From Eggerthellaceae bacterium UBA3686 (GTDB taxonomy: Bacteria > Actinomycetota > Coriobacteriia > Coriobacteriales > Eggerthellaceae), in contig DFIX01000005.1 in assembly GCA_002371495.1 (NCBI GenBank), positions 47,535 through 111,534 on the forward strand: 64,000 nucleotides of DNA, read 5' to 3'. Below, piece by piece: positions 26,101-34,176 of the stretch. Below the pieces are notes generated by a model. That model saw nothing but the letters and a program-made list of their open reading frames with translations, made no database searches and was not told the origin of the DNA. Each line of letters opens with the position of its first letter. Position 1 is the stretch's first letter. The translations under genes and the position numbers were made by a program.

Positions 26101-27677
26101 CCACCGACGCCGCGATTGTCGGCTACACCTGGGGCGAAATCACGACACACACGGGCACGGTGATGGAAACCCCGTATCTCTACTATGCCGACGGCGGCAT
26201 CGACCCCTTCTTGTTCTCTGGCAACACCATGGTGAGCCAGCACGTCAGCGATACCAACGGCACCCCGCCGTACGCATGCTGGCTCAACGATGCCTGGGCG
26301 CTGATGGAGGATGCAGACAGCGCGGTTGAGGACGACAACGTCTATGCGGTCGTTTCGGCCGAGGAGCCGTCGGTCGTGAAGATCATCCACCCCGGCAACG
26401 ACCTGGACGCGACGGTCGCCACATTGGAGCCCGCGGCAGGTCGAAGCTTCGCGGGCACCTACACCGATATGGCCATGGCAAACCCCCGCGGGGATTACCT
26501 GTGCGCGCGCGAGGAACCTGCGGCGGAAACGGATGAATCCACTACGGCGCGGGAGGGTTTCGTGTTGTACGAGACCCAGAACTGGCATGAGCAGGCGCGC
26601 TGCGAGGTGGAAGATAAGGTTGGCAGCATGCTCGCCCTGACAGCGGACGGCACGCGCATCATCTGGCAGGCAAAAAACGAGGACGACACCGGCGCCATCT
26701 TCGTGACCGAGCTGGCCTCGGGCACGACCACCCTGCTTCCCGGGCTTCCCGCCGATGCGGATGCGTACTATGCTGCGGCGGTACCCGATGGTGCGGGCGA
26801 TTCGCTGGTGGCGGTGCTCTCGTACGAGGCCGGTAAGGCCCAGCCCTACGCCATGCGCCTGTACCGTGACGGCCTCTGCACCGCCCAGACGGCATTTACC
26901 CTGGAAGGTAATGGCAACCACATCGTTCACGAAGGGTTCCAGCGAAAGTCGCCACTTGCCCTCAGTGCCAACGGCATGGTCGCGTTCGGTTATATGCCCG
27001 ACAAGAACAAAGAAGTCGACGTCTTCGTCGACGTGCCTGGACAGACGGTTCACACGGTGGAAAGCCCCGTCATCTCGAATTCGCCCGCGTGCGCCTGCCT
27101 CACGAGTGACGGCACACGCTATGCAAGTGCCGATTCCGATGGCACGGTGCATGTTCGCGATACGCGCGACGGGTCGCTCGTGTGGTCCTGCACGCCCAAC
27201 AGCAACACGCGCGGAATCGCGTTCATCGACGACGACAACCGGCTGGCGCTTTACACCGAGGATTACCAGCTGCTGACATTCGACGCAAACAGCGGCGAAG
27301 CCCTGTCACAGACCGCGAACCTCCGCTCGAAGGAGTATGAGGAGTACCTGAATCCCCGCAACGATTTGAACAAGCAAATGCATCTGCAGTTAGAAGCCGT
27401 CCTGAGCTCGCATCACCCCTACCACGACATAACGATTCGGGAAACCGAGAACGACCTGATCGTGTACACAGGTCTCGGTGAAGGCTGCATCATCGATCGG
27501 GAATCCATGGCGGTACGCGGCTATGTGCCAAACGCGGTTGGCTATTCCGCCAGTGCCGATGCGATGCTTGTGGGTGCCCCGGGCGCAAACATGCTCGTCT
27601 ATCCCGTCATGGGCGCCGAAGACCTAGTCGCGGAGGGTGAATCTCTGCTTTCCAAGGGTTCGTCTTCTACTGGCTAA
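23169..27677 (+). CDS. Ser/Thr kinase-TIR-transmembrane-beta-propeller receptor
   Basis: 1502 aa. Residues about 8-330 are a Hanks-type kinase: ALKE lysine, catalytic loop HLDIQDGN (Asp about 196, N kept), DFGSA at about 220 and a GFSAPE activation segment. Residues about 360-500 are a TIR domain (YDAFICYKH start, FLDTDEL, and SPWVAQEI where bacterial NADase TIRs have their catalytic Glu). One TM segment at about 537-557 (ALGVVLAVALAFAGVMW) separates these cytoplasmic domains from an 850-aa region of WD40/PQQ-like blades that would lie outside. This is the layout of a membrane receptor. TTG start at 23169 after AGGAGGGGG. Downstream, 94 bp away, is a secreted protein. The C-terminal residues EDLVAEGESLL recur as a broken copy at 36.3 kb. 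Confidence 0.85.
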   Translation: MNSSRTRKVLSPGTIVRMPDGFCCQITGAVISEGGGSIIYPVSRVRIDAQGVRRQEMEYALKECFPISDRHRFGRREDGAVVAEDPAEGAEDFLAYVKKMQLTERDATSRIYHTAFRMVPIVESAEEVELSFDEGRTFHAVGNVMTVMESLAGKGTTLRAFLADNTRGVPALVALRIIQQVLFALREVHDAGYLHLDIQDGNILLQGNLDDGSIQATLIDFGSARPLQDDGLTAPIQDRALFSTRGFSAPEMARNDGTLRLGPQADLYSTGYLLLFLLTGTRYDPRSLANAHGGQVLTPMRMRHTQCPTHLQGALQALLQKALTQDPTARYATADEMLREVTALADALAPKPSVLAAVAYDAFICYKHNERNDRAAATLRHALEHYRIPTEVQKASGKQRFDRVFLDTDELSSCANLGAAIKDALVSASWLIVVCSPETPTSPWVAQEIDTFLEHHDASHILTVLTAGEPDESFPERLRTASRDDMMFAADARAATLSDMEKAIRRDTVLRVAAPMLGVSYDALKQRRRAWQMRRAMAALGVVLAVALAFAGVMWQDNLRIQAEYEKAQIRESHYLAQESERALLQEDNRFEAVRIALQALPSSEQSRPYVAEAERALSMALRHYGATNATTYEARLDAGGEVSAVCISDDLRYVTITSIADTTIWVSTWDAQTGQQLWKQRLGDLATTSYGFVGGMFSTGEGYVKYAPGTDTLVVGTFHAVAGVDAGTGNVLWNKELYTVEGNTIYGMLHDVVFPKSENSDTAYLFREPEKKGKGTSIQIDAVDVESGDVKRTVSTGVNVTWSYEDAFLVAPSQDYALMVGAREDDDSEYTCVSLSDGSTVASGKLEGLPMNAWVHGSTIIAEDWFVATYQPGADDAAPGTMRLYRIEKGAGSHGAAANTGRSWVTELPMSQPWSKRFESTSRAQLSNLAHNLKKTPTAFQFGQLLADGKSVRLSLAADHDIYLVDADTGEIFSHETTDAAIVGYTWGEITTHTGTVMETPYLYYADGGIDPFLFSGNTMVSQHVSDTNGTPPYACWLNDAWALMEDADSAVEDDNVYAVVSAEEPSVVKIIHPGNDLDATVATLEPAAGRSFAGTYTDMAMANPRGDYLCAREEPAAETDESTTAREGFVLYETQNWHEQARCEVEDKVGSMLALTADGTRIIWQAKNEDDTGAIFVTELASGTTTLLPGLPADADAYYAAAVPDGAGDSLVAVLSYEAGKAQPYAMRLYRDGLCTAQTAFTLEGNGNHIVHEGFQRKSPLALSANGMVAFGYMPDKNKEVDVFVDVPGQTVHTVESPVISNSPACACLTSDGTRYASADSDGTVHVRDTRDGSLVWSCTPNSNTRGIAFIDDDNRLALYTEDYQLLTFDANSGEALSQTANLRSKEYEEYLNPRNDLNKQMHLQLEAVLSSHHPYHDITIRETENDLIVYTGLGEGCIIDRESMAVRGYVPNAVGYSASADAMLVGAPGANMLVYPVMGAEDLVAEGESLLSKGSSSTG

Positions 27678-27691
27678 GCGGCTCGCAACAC

Positions 27692-27744
27692 CCTGCATCG
27701 CAAAAACAGCGCGCGGGAACTTCCGTGTCACTATATGGCTGCAA
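27692..27744 (+). promoter_or_regulatory. Conserved leader L1 downstream of the kinase gene
   Basis: About 53 bp (CTGCATCGCAAAAACAGCGC...TGTCACTATATGGCTGCAAG) repeated at 36420-36472 upstream of the GroEL-like gene with high identity. A weaker relative starts at 37290 upstream of the lectin-peptidase gene. It probably holds a shared promoter or leader; ACTATATG could be a -10. Confidence 0.65.
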
Positions 27745-27771
27745 GAAAGAGCGGCCACACGGAAAGGACCT

Positions 27772-28746
27772 ATGATGAAGCAGGTTAAAGCAGTAAGGAG
27801 CCGGATGTGGATTGCAGCGGTTGTGCTGGCGGTTGCTGCGGCCATGCTGACAAGCGGTGTCGCGCACGCGGAGCCCGCTGGATACGCGGGCACATATTCC
27901 GGCAGTTACACGAAACCCTACGACATCGGCGTGTACGATCAGACCGTGGTCCTGAACGGCGACGGCACGGGAACGAACAGCGTGGATTACCTGAACGAGT
28001 CAGCGACCTGCGATATCCGCTACATGATCGACGGGTCGGACATCATCCTCACGATGGTGCCGACGAACATCTCCGTTTCGGGCAAGATCGACGGGACGGG
28101 CATCTGGGTCAACGGACATCTGCTCGAGAAGACTTCGGGCGGCGCGAGTTCCCTAGGTGGAAAAGCGGTTGCGCCGAGCACTTCCACCAACGGTGGCAAC
28201 GTCACCAGCAGCAGCATCCCTGAGCCCAACCGTTCCACGAGCAGCGCGACGAGCTCCACGAACCGCACCGCGAATTCCGCCAAAACGAACGTCACGCCCG
28301 GCACGACTTCGCGCAGCATGCATTACCAGACGAACGAATACGGCGTTGACCTGCCCGCTTACTGGAACGGCCGCGTGACGGTACACCAGTCCGGCATGGA
28401 CGGCAGCACGATCGAGGTGCGCTCGAAGGCCTACCCCGACTACAACGTGTGCAAGATCGAAGTGGTTCCGAGCAGGGACCGCGTGACGGGCGGCGACATC
28501 GGGCATCCCACTGTCAAGCATACAGCCCTTTCGGACGGACGCGTGGTGTGCGTGCGCACCACCAACTACAGCTGGCTTGTCACGTCGGGTTCGCTCAGCA
28601 TGCCCGAGGACGTGGCTGCCGAGCTGGTGGGCCTCACGACCGGCGGCAAGAGCATAGCCGACTGCGAGCGCATGGCTGCGGGCGGCGACAACCTGGTTTC
28701 CGCTAACTGGATTGCCGACAACGTGACCATCGCGGGCCTCGTGTAA
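27772..28746 (+). CDS. Secreted protein of unknown function
   Basis: 324 aa. Signal peptide at residues 1-34 (WIAAVVLAVAAAMLTSGVAHA, cleavage after AHA). An N-terminal domain (35-120) looks like a small beta-barrel (GTYSGSYTKPYDIG...). A Ser/Thr/Asn-rich linker (about 125-190) leads to a C-terminal domain that has no recognised motif. No sortase signal or TM anchor, so released or loosely bound. ATG 27772 (or 27775) follows GGAAAGGA. It sits where a GroEL-like gene may once have been, because 19 bp after its stop lies a broken 3' end of that gene. May be a ligand or partner for the outer propeller of the upstream receptor; this is inference. Confidence 0.78.
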   Translation: MMKQVKAVRSRMWIAAVVLAVAAAMLTSGVAHAEPAGYAGTYSGSYTKPYDIGVYDQTVVLNGDGTGTNSVDYLNESATCDIRYMIDGSDIILTMVPTNISVSGKIDGTGIWVNGHLLEKTSGGASSLGGKAVAPSTSTNGGNVTSSSIPEPNRSTSSATSSTNRTANSAKTNVTPGTTSRSMHYQTNEYGVDLPAYWNGRVTVHQSGMDGSTIEVRSKAYPDYNVCKIEVVPSRDRVTGGDIGHPTVKHTALSDGRVVCVRTTNYSWLVTSGSLSMPEDVAAELVGLTTGGKSIADCERMAAGGDNLVSANWIADNVTIAGLV

Positions 28747-28764
28747 CGCGCTGGGTATCCGAAA

Positions 28765-28827
28765 ACCATCGATACGACCCAGTCGGACTTCGACCGCGAG
28801 AAGCTCCACGAGCGGCTTGCGCGTTAG
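28765..28827 (+). pseudogene. 3' remnant of a GroEL-apical-like gene
   Basis: Reads TIDTTQSDFDREKLHERLAR-stop, nearly identical at DNA level to the 3' end of the GroEL-like gene at 36512-37084 (ETTQSDFDREKLQERL). It has no start and no upstream body. Evidence that a second copy of that gene was replaced or deleted. Confidence 0.8.
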
Positions 28828-28961
28828 CCTGCACGTACGCGAACGTCTCAGATAACGTGGCAGATCGAATGCGAACGCATGTAGCGTGAGCCGTTGAACA
28901 AGTGTTTTACAGCATTTGACTTTCCCGTTTCGCCCTTCAGGCCATCTGACACGGAAGAGGC

Positions 28962-28980
28962 CACAAGTTCAAATCTTGTG
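28962..28980 (+). other. Isolated tRNA T-arm-like sequence
   Basis: CACAAGTTCAAATCTTGTG forms a perfect T-arm: stem ACAAG/CTTGT with 7-nt loop TTCAAAT. No acceptor stem or anticodon arm fits around it. It could be a tRNA 3' fragment left at an attachment site, or chance. Confidence 0.35.
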
Positions 28981-28993
28981 ACAGCGTCTCCTG

Positions 28994-29368
28994 TTACGTC
29001 TTTTTTATCTTCCCCTGCCTTTCTAATCTGTTATACCCTTCCACGTAATCGATTGCCATTTGCATCACTTCTTCTTCGGTCTTCTCTTCGAAGAATCTCC
29101 CGTCGCGAATTTTCTTATGGTAGTGAAGAAGAATTAAAAATGGGAAGACTTCGGCGCCTAACGCAAACACAGCAAGCGAAACAATCATAAAGACATCAGC
29201 TGTATGGCCTGTTGTTGACATTACTGCTACTGAAAGCCCTCCTGCGATCGCCAGTATTAGCCCTATTTTCTTCTTGTATAAACTTCTCTGTTGTCGGGCG
29301 ACTTCGTTGTCTGCCGAGTTCCGCATTATCGCCCTTGCTTCTTCGTATGTCTCCGGCTTTTTCAGCAA
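28994..29368 (-). CDS. Small two-TM protein, paralog 1
   Basis: 124 aa. Two hydrophobic segments (about 35-52 and 60-80) are followed by a basic/acidic helix IDYVEGYNRLERQGKIKK. It is a paralog of 33799-34176: both start LEKP/LKKP-xTY-EA, carry QADDE/SADNE, then two TM segments, KIRDG and a DY-(V)-Y-N ending. That alignment makes TTG 29368 the start (GGGGTGAG upstream) rather than the longer frame to 29521. Function unknown. No partner gene on the same strand is close. Confidence 0.7.
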   Translation of the reverse strand: MLKKPETYEEARAIMRNSADNEVARQQRSLYKKKIGLILAIAGGLSVAVMSTTGHTADVFMIVSLAVFALGAEVFPFLILLHYHKKIRDGRFFEEKTEEEVMQMAIDYVEGYNRLERQGKIKKT

Positions 29369-29488
29369 ATTACTCACCCCAAGACGCGACGAGCGGCGGG
29401 TCGTGGTAGCGTTCCCGACGAATGCGGGCTTTCGCTTCGGTCGAATAGGCGCCGGGTGGCTTTGCCTATTTACGGTGACATTGTAGCA

Positions 29489-29531
29489 CGCGCAGTCGAT
29501 GTACGCTGTATGCGCGCACATCGACTGCGCG
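29489..29531. repeat. Perfect 14-bp hairpin
   Basis: CGCGCAGTCGATGT and ACATCGACTGCGCG flank a 15-nt loop, in the 379-bp gap between the two-TM gene and the HTH-AAA-CYTH gene. No T-run. Apart from the terminator at 29709 I see nothing else in this gap. Confidence 0.85.
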
Positions 29532-29703
29532 CGAATCCCGAGGGGTCTCGTTGCCCATGATTTCGCAATCTAGGCTATTGGGAGCTAGGAAACGGGTGAG
29601 GGTTTTTCCGGCTGCCCAAATCACCGATGTGTAACCAGGCCTGTACCCCTGTATGGCAGTATGTGTCGAGGCCAGGTTCCGAGGTCGATGCCCGATGTCC
29701 CGC

Positions 29704-29743
29704 AAAATACAAGGGGCATCTCCCATGCAGATGCCCCTTGTCT
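29704..29743 (-). terminator. Terminator after the HTH-AAA-CYTH gene
   Basis: 13-bp perfect stem ACAAGGGGCATCT/AGATGCCCCTTGT with a 7-nt loop, followed on the minus strand by ATTTT. It begins 7 bp after the stop codon. Confidence 0.8.
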
Positions 29744-29747
29744 GCTT

Positions 29748-31043
29748 TTAATCGACGTCGTGCGAAAGCGCGAGCGCGTGATTTTTGAATCGCTCGTCAT
29801 CGGTGACTTCCCGCAGCACGTTCAGGTAGTCAGGCAAGTGGATCTCCTCGTTCTCGTCGTTGAGCTCCACTTCGACGATCGCCTTATCGTCCCAGAAGGG
29901 GTAGATGTCGATTTCGATGTATTGGTTGTCGTGAATCAGGCAATAGCGTTGCTTGCGGATGGGTGCGCGCGTGGGATCTGCGTTCATCAGCAGCGTCAGG
30001 TATTCCTTGCGAGAGATTCGCTTCTCGGTCTCGACGCGCTTCACGCTCGTAACGAGCCGTTTCTCAGTGAGCGTGTAGAGGTACGAGCCCTGGCTACCAC
30101 GTTGTCTCAGGCGTCTTTCGGCACCATCGGAAGAGGTGAGGTAAGTTTGCAGTATGTCTACCCTCTCGCAGTTTTGCAGCGAGGCAAGCTGTTTGTCCGT
30201 TGGCCTGCGGATGAGGAACTTGCGCTCGATCTCGTACGGTTCAGGCTCGCCAAGGAACGTGCTGATCTCCTTCATGAGGCGATGCATCTTCTCCTCGAAA
30301 TCCGTGGAGTTGTCGATGATGCGCAAGTGCGGGTGGCCGGTCCACGCGGCTATCAGCTTGTCATCGAGGGCCACCGCCTCCTCCGGGGTTTCCCTTCTTG
30401 CGGAGTTGTTCTCGGTAGTGTAGAACTCCTCAGCGTTTTTCGCAGCCGTGACCAGGTGGAAGACTGCGTCGTAGCGATCGCGTGCCTTGACGACGGACAT
30501 GCCCAGACGCTGGAGCAGCACCTGCATTTCAGCTTCGGTCATGTACGCGCAGTTGTCCATGAGGCCGCGGTCGCACACGATGAGGACCTTGTCGTCGGGC
30601 AGGCACTGAGCTGCTTGGAGGAAAGTCTCTTCTTTGGCGAGCTGCAGCTTGAATTGTCCCATCTGGTATTCGAGGTTCGTGTTCATTTCCCAAGGCGTTA
30701 TGCCCGCTTGAATGAGCTCGGTCGCTGTTTCGGGTATGAAGAGTACCTTGTAGCCCATTTTCGAGAATTGGCTCTCGATCTGGCTTGCTGCCGTCGACTT
30801 TCCCGCGCAAGGTCCGCCCGTGAGGACGATGAAGGAAACCTGCTTCTTGCTTTGCTTCTCCTGGATCATCTCGTCGATCGACACGCCCCAAAGCTGCCTG
30901 AGGCGAAGCAGGTTGTCGATGCTTGGCATGGCCTTGCCGACTTCCCACTTCGATATCGACTTGTCGCTTACTCCCATAAGGCTGCCGAATTGGCTTTGCG
31001 TCAGGCCCTTGCTCAGCCGCAGTTCCTTGATGCTCCTGGACAG
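29748..31043 (-). CDS. HTH-AAA ATPase-CYTH triphosphatase-like fusion
   Basis: About 431 aa. Residues 1-60 are a Cro/CI-type HTH (SQFGSLMGVSDKSISKWEVG), residues about 68-240 an AAA_28-type P-loop domain (Walker A GGPCAGKST), and residues about 250-430 a CYTH domain (EIERKFL at its start, then the Arg/Lys/Glu-rich barrel strands). CYTH domains hydrolyse triphosphates or make cAMP. The HTH suggests DNA binding or autoregulation. The start is unresolved: no ATG, GTG or TTG lies between the HTH and far-upstream antisense sequence, so CTG 31043 is given as a placeholder. The divergent gene on the plus strand begins 28 bp away. Confidence 0.75.
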   Translation of the reverse strand: MSRSIKELRLSKGLTQSQFGSLMGVSDKSISKWEVGKAMPSIDNLLRLRQLWGVSIDEMIQEKQSKKQVSFIVLTGGPCAGKSTAASQIESQFSKMGYKVLFIPETATELIQAGITPWEMNTNLEYQMGQFKLQLAKEETFLQAAQCLPDDKVLIVCDRGLMDNCAYMTEAEMQVLLQRLGMSVVKARDRYDAVFHLVTAAKNAEEFYTTENNSARRETPEEAVALDDKLIAAWTGHPHLRIIDNSTDFEEKMHRLMKEISTFLGEPEPYEIERKFLIRRPTDKQLASLQNCERVDILQTYLTSSDGAERRLRQRGSQGSYLYTLTEKRLVTSVKRVETEKRISRKEYLTLLMNADPTRAPIRKQRYCLIHDNQYIEIDIYPFWDDKAIVEVELNDENEEIHLPDYLNVLREVTDDERFKNHALALSHDVD

Positions 31044-31070
31044 TAAGAGGACGACATGACGGGAGGCCCC

Positions 31071-32135
31071 ATGAGCAAGCAGCCGACGCCGATCCTCCTT
31101 CTGGCCGTCGGGGCCATAGCCTTCGTTGCCGGGGCGGCTGCGGCTGCCGCGCTCTTCCTCGACTGGAGGGCCGCCCTTCTCGTCCTGGGCGCAGCCGTCC
31201 TCGTTCTGTGGTGCGCTTACATGGCTTCCCGCAGCTCGTCCATCCCGCGGGGGCGGGCCGGGCGGCCCGTCCGGGCTGCGGCCAGGCCGAAAGAGGCGCC
31301 AGTCGCCGGGGCCGACAACGCCACGGGCGGCGCCAAGCGGGCTGCGGCCGGGGCGGAAGGGGCGAAAGCGGGCTCGGGGCAGCGGGGCGCAGCGTCGCAG
31401 GGAAAGAAGGGGGCTGCCGTTCCCGCCGTCGGGACGCGCGATCGCGTATCTCGGTTCGCTAAACTGCAGGATGATGTCACGTTCCTCTTGTCTGATCTTA
31501 AGACTCAGATTACCTGCGAGTCGCTCGGCCAATACGCGGACCCTATGGCTGAGGGTAACTACAAATACTATAAGGATTTCTTTAAGGACAAAACGGTAAG
31601 CTACTTTTTGCCCAACCCCACCGTGCAAACAGCATACACTTCCGGAGACCATATGAGCAGCCCCCTCCGAAAGCCGACAGGAGATGTTGTTCGTGATGAG
31701 CAATACGTCATCTGCGAGATTATGCGGTACCTGCAGGGCAACAGGCAAAATGCAGTGAGGAAGGGAAAAGGGATGAATCCCTTGGATTTCCGGTCATCGA
31801 TAAGTGTGAGACAGGGACACTTATCCTATACATACGTTTACTCATATACTTTTAAAACTGAGGCTTGTTACGATGGCGGCGTGTGCTCTATAGCCGGCGA
31901 GGAAGAAATACCAGCCAAATTCATCGCTGTAGAGCTCGTCTCGGAAGTTGATTACAACAAATACCGTGAGGAGGCTTGCACCGCCGGAGAAACGTATGCT
32001 GATGACAGGAAACGCTTCGGATACGACAGCAATCTCGCCTTCGAGACCGAGACTGAGGTTTATATGCGGGATTCCCACACGCTCTACCTGTACAAGCCCT
32101 TCGGCATGAAGGAATGTCTCAAGATCAAATTGTGA
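31071..32135 (+). CDS. Uncharacterised membrane protein coupled to the radical SAM gene
   Basis: 354 aa. Two N-terminal hydrophobic segments (about 6-27 and 31-49), then an Ala/Gly/Lys-rich linker (60-120) and a soluble C-terminal domain with no recognised motif. The linker is very GC-rich whereas the C-terminal half is more AT-rich, suggesting a composite gene. ATG 31071 has GGGAGG upstream. The last 22 bp overlap the radical SAM gene in another frame, so the two are translationally coupled and probably act together. Confidence 0.7.
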   Translation: MSKQPTPILLLAVGAIAFVAGAAAAAALFLDWRAALLVLGAAVLVLWCAYMASRSSSIPRGRAGRPVRAAARPKEAPVAGADNATGGAKRAAAGAEGAKAGSGQRGAASQGKKGAAVPAVGTRDRVSRFAKLQDDVTFLLSDLKTQITCESLGQYADPMAEGNYKYYKDFFKDKTVSYFLPNPTVQTAYTSGDHMSSPLRKPTGDVVRDEQYVICEIMRYLQGNRQNAVRKGKGMNPLDFRSSISVRQGHLSYTYVYSYTFKTEACYDGGVCSIAGEEEIPAKFIAVELVSEVDYNKYREEACTAGETYADDRKRFGYDSNLAFETETEVYMRDSHTLYLYKPFGMKECLKIKL

Positions 32136-33505
32136 TAAGACCCATATTAGGAGCATCGAAAGAAGGTGTTGCGAGGGTGTCGGACGAGCGGTTACAAAAC
32201 CACTGGGACGGCCGCGTTCTGTCTCGATACACGTCCTACCTTGGATTGCATCCATATGATTATCCAAGGTGTGAATGGTATTGGAACGCACATGCAGCTA
32301 CCCTTACGCGGGTAGGGAGACATATTCATGAAGACCTTAATGTCCCAGGAAGGGAGGATAGCCTTCTGCATGGGTTGCGGCTTGACGAACTGGAGCGGGC
32401 GGGCGTGCTCGTGCGCGCTGACGTCGACGAGGTGGCGGAAATCGTGCGGGAAACGCGGGAAGCCGTCGAGTGTGCGCCGCTTGTGTTCAGGGTGTTCACG
32501 ACCACCGGGTGCAATGCTAGCTGCCCCTATTGCTACGAGCGCGGCATCGCGGTGCAATATATGGATGACACGACAGCAGACGCCGTGGCACGCTATTGTA
32601 TCGCAGCATTCAAGAGTCGCGGCAGCAAGAACCCGGTATATATCGAGTGGTTCGGCGGAGAACCCCTGATGAACACTGACGCCATCTCCCGCATCTGCGA
32701 GGCGCTGCATGACGCTCACGTTCCCTTCCGGAGCTTCATCTTCACGAACGGAATGCTGATCGACAAAGTGCCTCTTACGACATTGCGCGAACTGTGGAAC
32801 ACGGACGGCTTGCAGGTGACGTTCGATGGGGCCGCCGAAGAATACGAGGCAGCCAAGGGGGTTCCGCAGGGAACGTTCGAGCGGGTCCTCAGCAATGTCG
32901 AACACGCGCTGAAAGCCGACTTGAGGGTCGTGTTGCGCATCAACTACGACGGCGACACGGGCCGCACGATTCGACTCGTGGATATCCTGGCCGTCCGTTT
33001 TAGGAATGCCTCGATCAAAGCGCGTTTAAGAATCGATGTCGTGCCGCTATACGGTTCCGACAAGGAGATTCCCGCTGAAACGATGCATGCCGTACTCGAC
33101 GTTTACGACTACCTTATCAGCCTCGAGGTGGCGGATATCAGCCAGGTTTATTCCTTGGGCCCTCGACGGTATGGTTGCTTCATGGCTTCGTGTGGAGGCC
33201 ACACGATTATGCCTGATGGCAGCCTTATCAACTGCTCACATCTCGCAAAAGCAGAACAACGCGTGGGTGACGTGTTCCACCCCGGTCAGGTGGATTCGGC
33301 GCGTGACGCGTTCATTCGTCGCGACTTTCCCTCAAAGTGCCTCGAGTGCTGCCTATTGCCCATCTGCCGAGGCGGCTGCAGGGCCGCCGAGCTTGGACTT
33401 TGGGAAGGTCACCAGTGCCACCCCTACAAGAACGTGCTTCGTCGCGTGCTTCTGAAGATGACCCAGTTCGACGAGTGCTGTAATTCCGACATAATCGGGT
33501 CGTGA
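32114..33505 (+). CDS. Radical SAM/SPASM-type maturase
   Basis: 463 aa. The radical SAM motif CNASCPYC (Cys133, Cys137, Cys140) follows a 130-aa N-terminal extension. The C-terminal cysteine-rich region (CFMASCGGH, INCSHLAK, KCLECCLLPICRGGC, HQC) is a SPASM-type domain binding two auxiliary Fe-S clusters. Such enzymes modify peptides (RiPPs) or enzymes. No short Cys- or Gly-rich precursor peptide gene is evident nearby. The start overlaps the membrane-protein gene by 22 bp. It may act on that protein's C-terminus, on a distant precursor, or on an unannotated small peptide. Confidence 0.85.
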   Translation: MSQDQIVIRPILGASKEGVARVSDERLQNHWDGRVLSRYTSYLGLHPYDYPRCEWYWNAHAATLTRVGRHIHEDLNVPGREDSLLHGLRLDELERAGVLVRADVDEVAEIVRETREAVECAPLVFRVFTTTGCNASCPYCYERGIAVQYMDDTTADAVARYCIAAFKSRGSKNPVYIEWFGGEPLMNTDAISRICEALHDAHVPFRSFIFTNGMLIDKVPLTTLRELWNTDGLQVTFDGAAEEYEAAKGVPQGTFERVLSNVEHALKADLRVVLRINYDGDTGRTIRLVDILAVRFRNASIKARLRIDVVPLYGSDKEIPAETMHAVLDVYDYLISLEVADISQVYSLGPRRYGCFMASCGGHTIMPDGSLINCSHLAKAEQRVGDVFHPGQVDSARDAFIRRDFPSKCLECCLLPICRGGCRAAELGLWEGHQCHPYKNVLRRVLLKMTQFDECCNSDIIGS

Positions 33506-33798
33506 GCGCGGAAACGTGTGTTTGCATGCGCGTACCTCGAGCAGGCACGACGAACAACTAACGAGCGAAAGAAGAAGGTCAGTACCTGCCTTTACGTAAT
33601 ACGAACGTCTATTGCGTACCTGCGCTGCACGGCGACGAGTAGGCAAAACTAACAGACTGACTACTTCACTTTGGCCAGGCCAGCTGCGCTACGGCTGGCC
33701 CCTCGCATGAGATGGGGACTAGTCGGTTTCTCGCCATTTCCAGTAAAATGTACCCGTATCACGCTGGAGCGACACTAAACGCAACGAGGGAAGATTCG

Positions 33799-34176
33799 AT
33801 GCTCGAGAAGCCCAAGACCTACATAGAAGCAAAAAGAATACTGCAAAGCCAGGCCGACGACGAAATCGCAACGTACAGAAAACGCGCCATGAAAAGGGAT
33901 TTTTGTGTCGAAATGTTAGTCGGTTTAGGACTATGGGCGCTCGGGGCCATAGTCATAAAAGATTGGAGCTTTATCCTCACTCTTTTGATCCTTCTCATCA
34001 TTTGGTTTAGCTTCATTATTGTAAGTTTTATATTTGGTTACTTCACATACGTCCGAGACCTGAAGAAGATTCGTGATGGCAGCGCATTCAAGGGCATGCG
34101 GGAAGAAGATACGATCGAAGCGGCAAGCAAATACGTCGATTACTATAACAAAGCAAAAGAGGAAGGGTTCATCTAG
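33799..34176 (+). CDS. Small two-TM protein, paralog 2
   Basis: 125 aa. Two TM segments (about 35-53 and 58-82), N-terminal MLEKPKTYIEAKRIL and C-terminal KIRDGSAFKGMREED...KYVDYYNKAKEE match the minus-strand paralog at 28994-29368. ATG 33799 has GAGGGA upstream. The gene is AT-richer than the window average, consistent with acquisition by transfer. Function unknown. It and its paralog bracket the HTH-AAA-CYTH/radical SAM block. Confidence 0.72.
   Translation: MLEKPKTYIEAKRILQSQADDEIATYRKRAMKRDFCVEMLVGLGLWALGAIVIKDWSFILTLLILLIIWFSFIIVSFIFGYFTYVRDLKKIRDGSAFKGMREEDTIEAASKYVDYYNKAKEEGFI

Noticed and set aside
28915..28990. Complete tRNA gene
   Set aside because: Only the T-arm folds; the positions for the acceptor stem are not complementary and no anticodon arm can be drawn.
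31044..31748. N-terminal extension of the HTH-AAA-CYTH protein to a 666-aa product
   Set aside because: The extension is Arg/Pro/Gly-rich low-complexity sequence antisense to a gene with a good ribosome binding site and TM helices, so it is not credible protein.
33676..33700. Terminator hairpin after the radical SAM gene
   Set aside because: GGCCAGC/GCTGGCC can pair but no T-run follows and the distance from the stop is about 170 bp.
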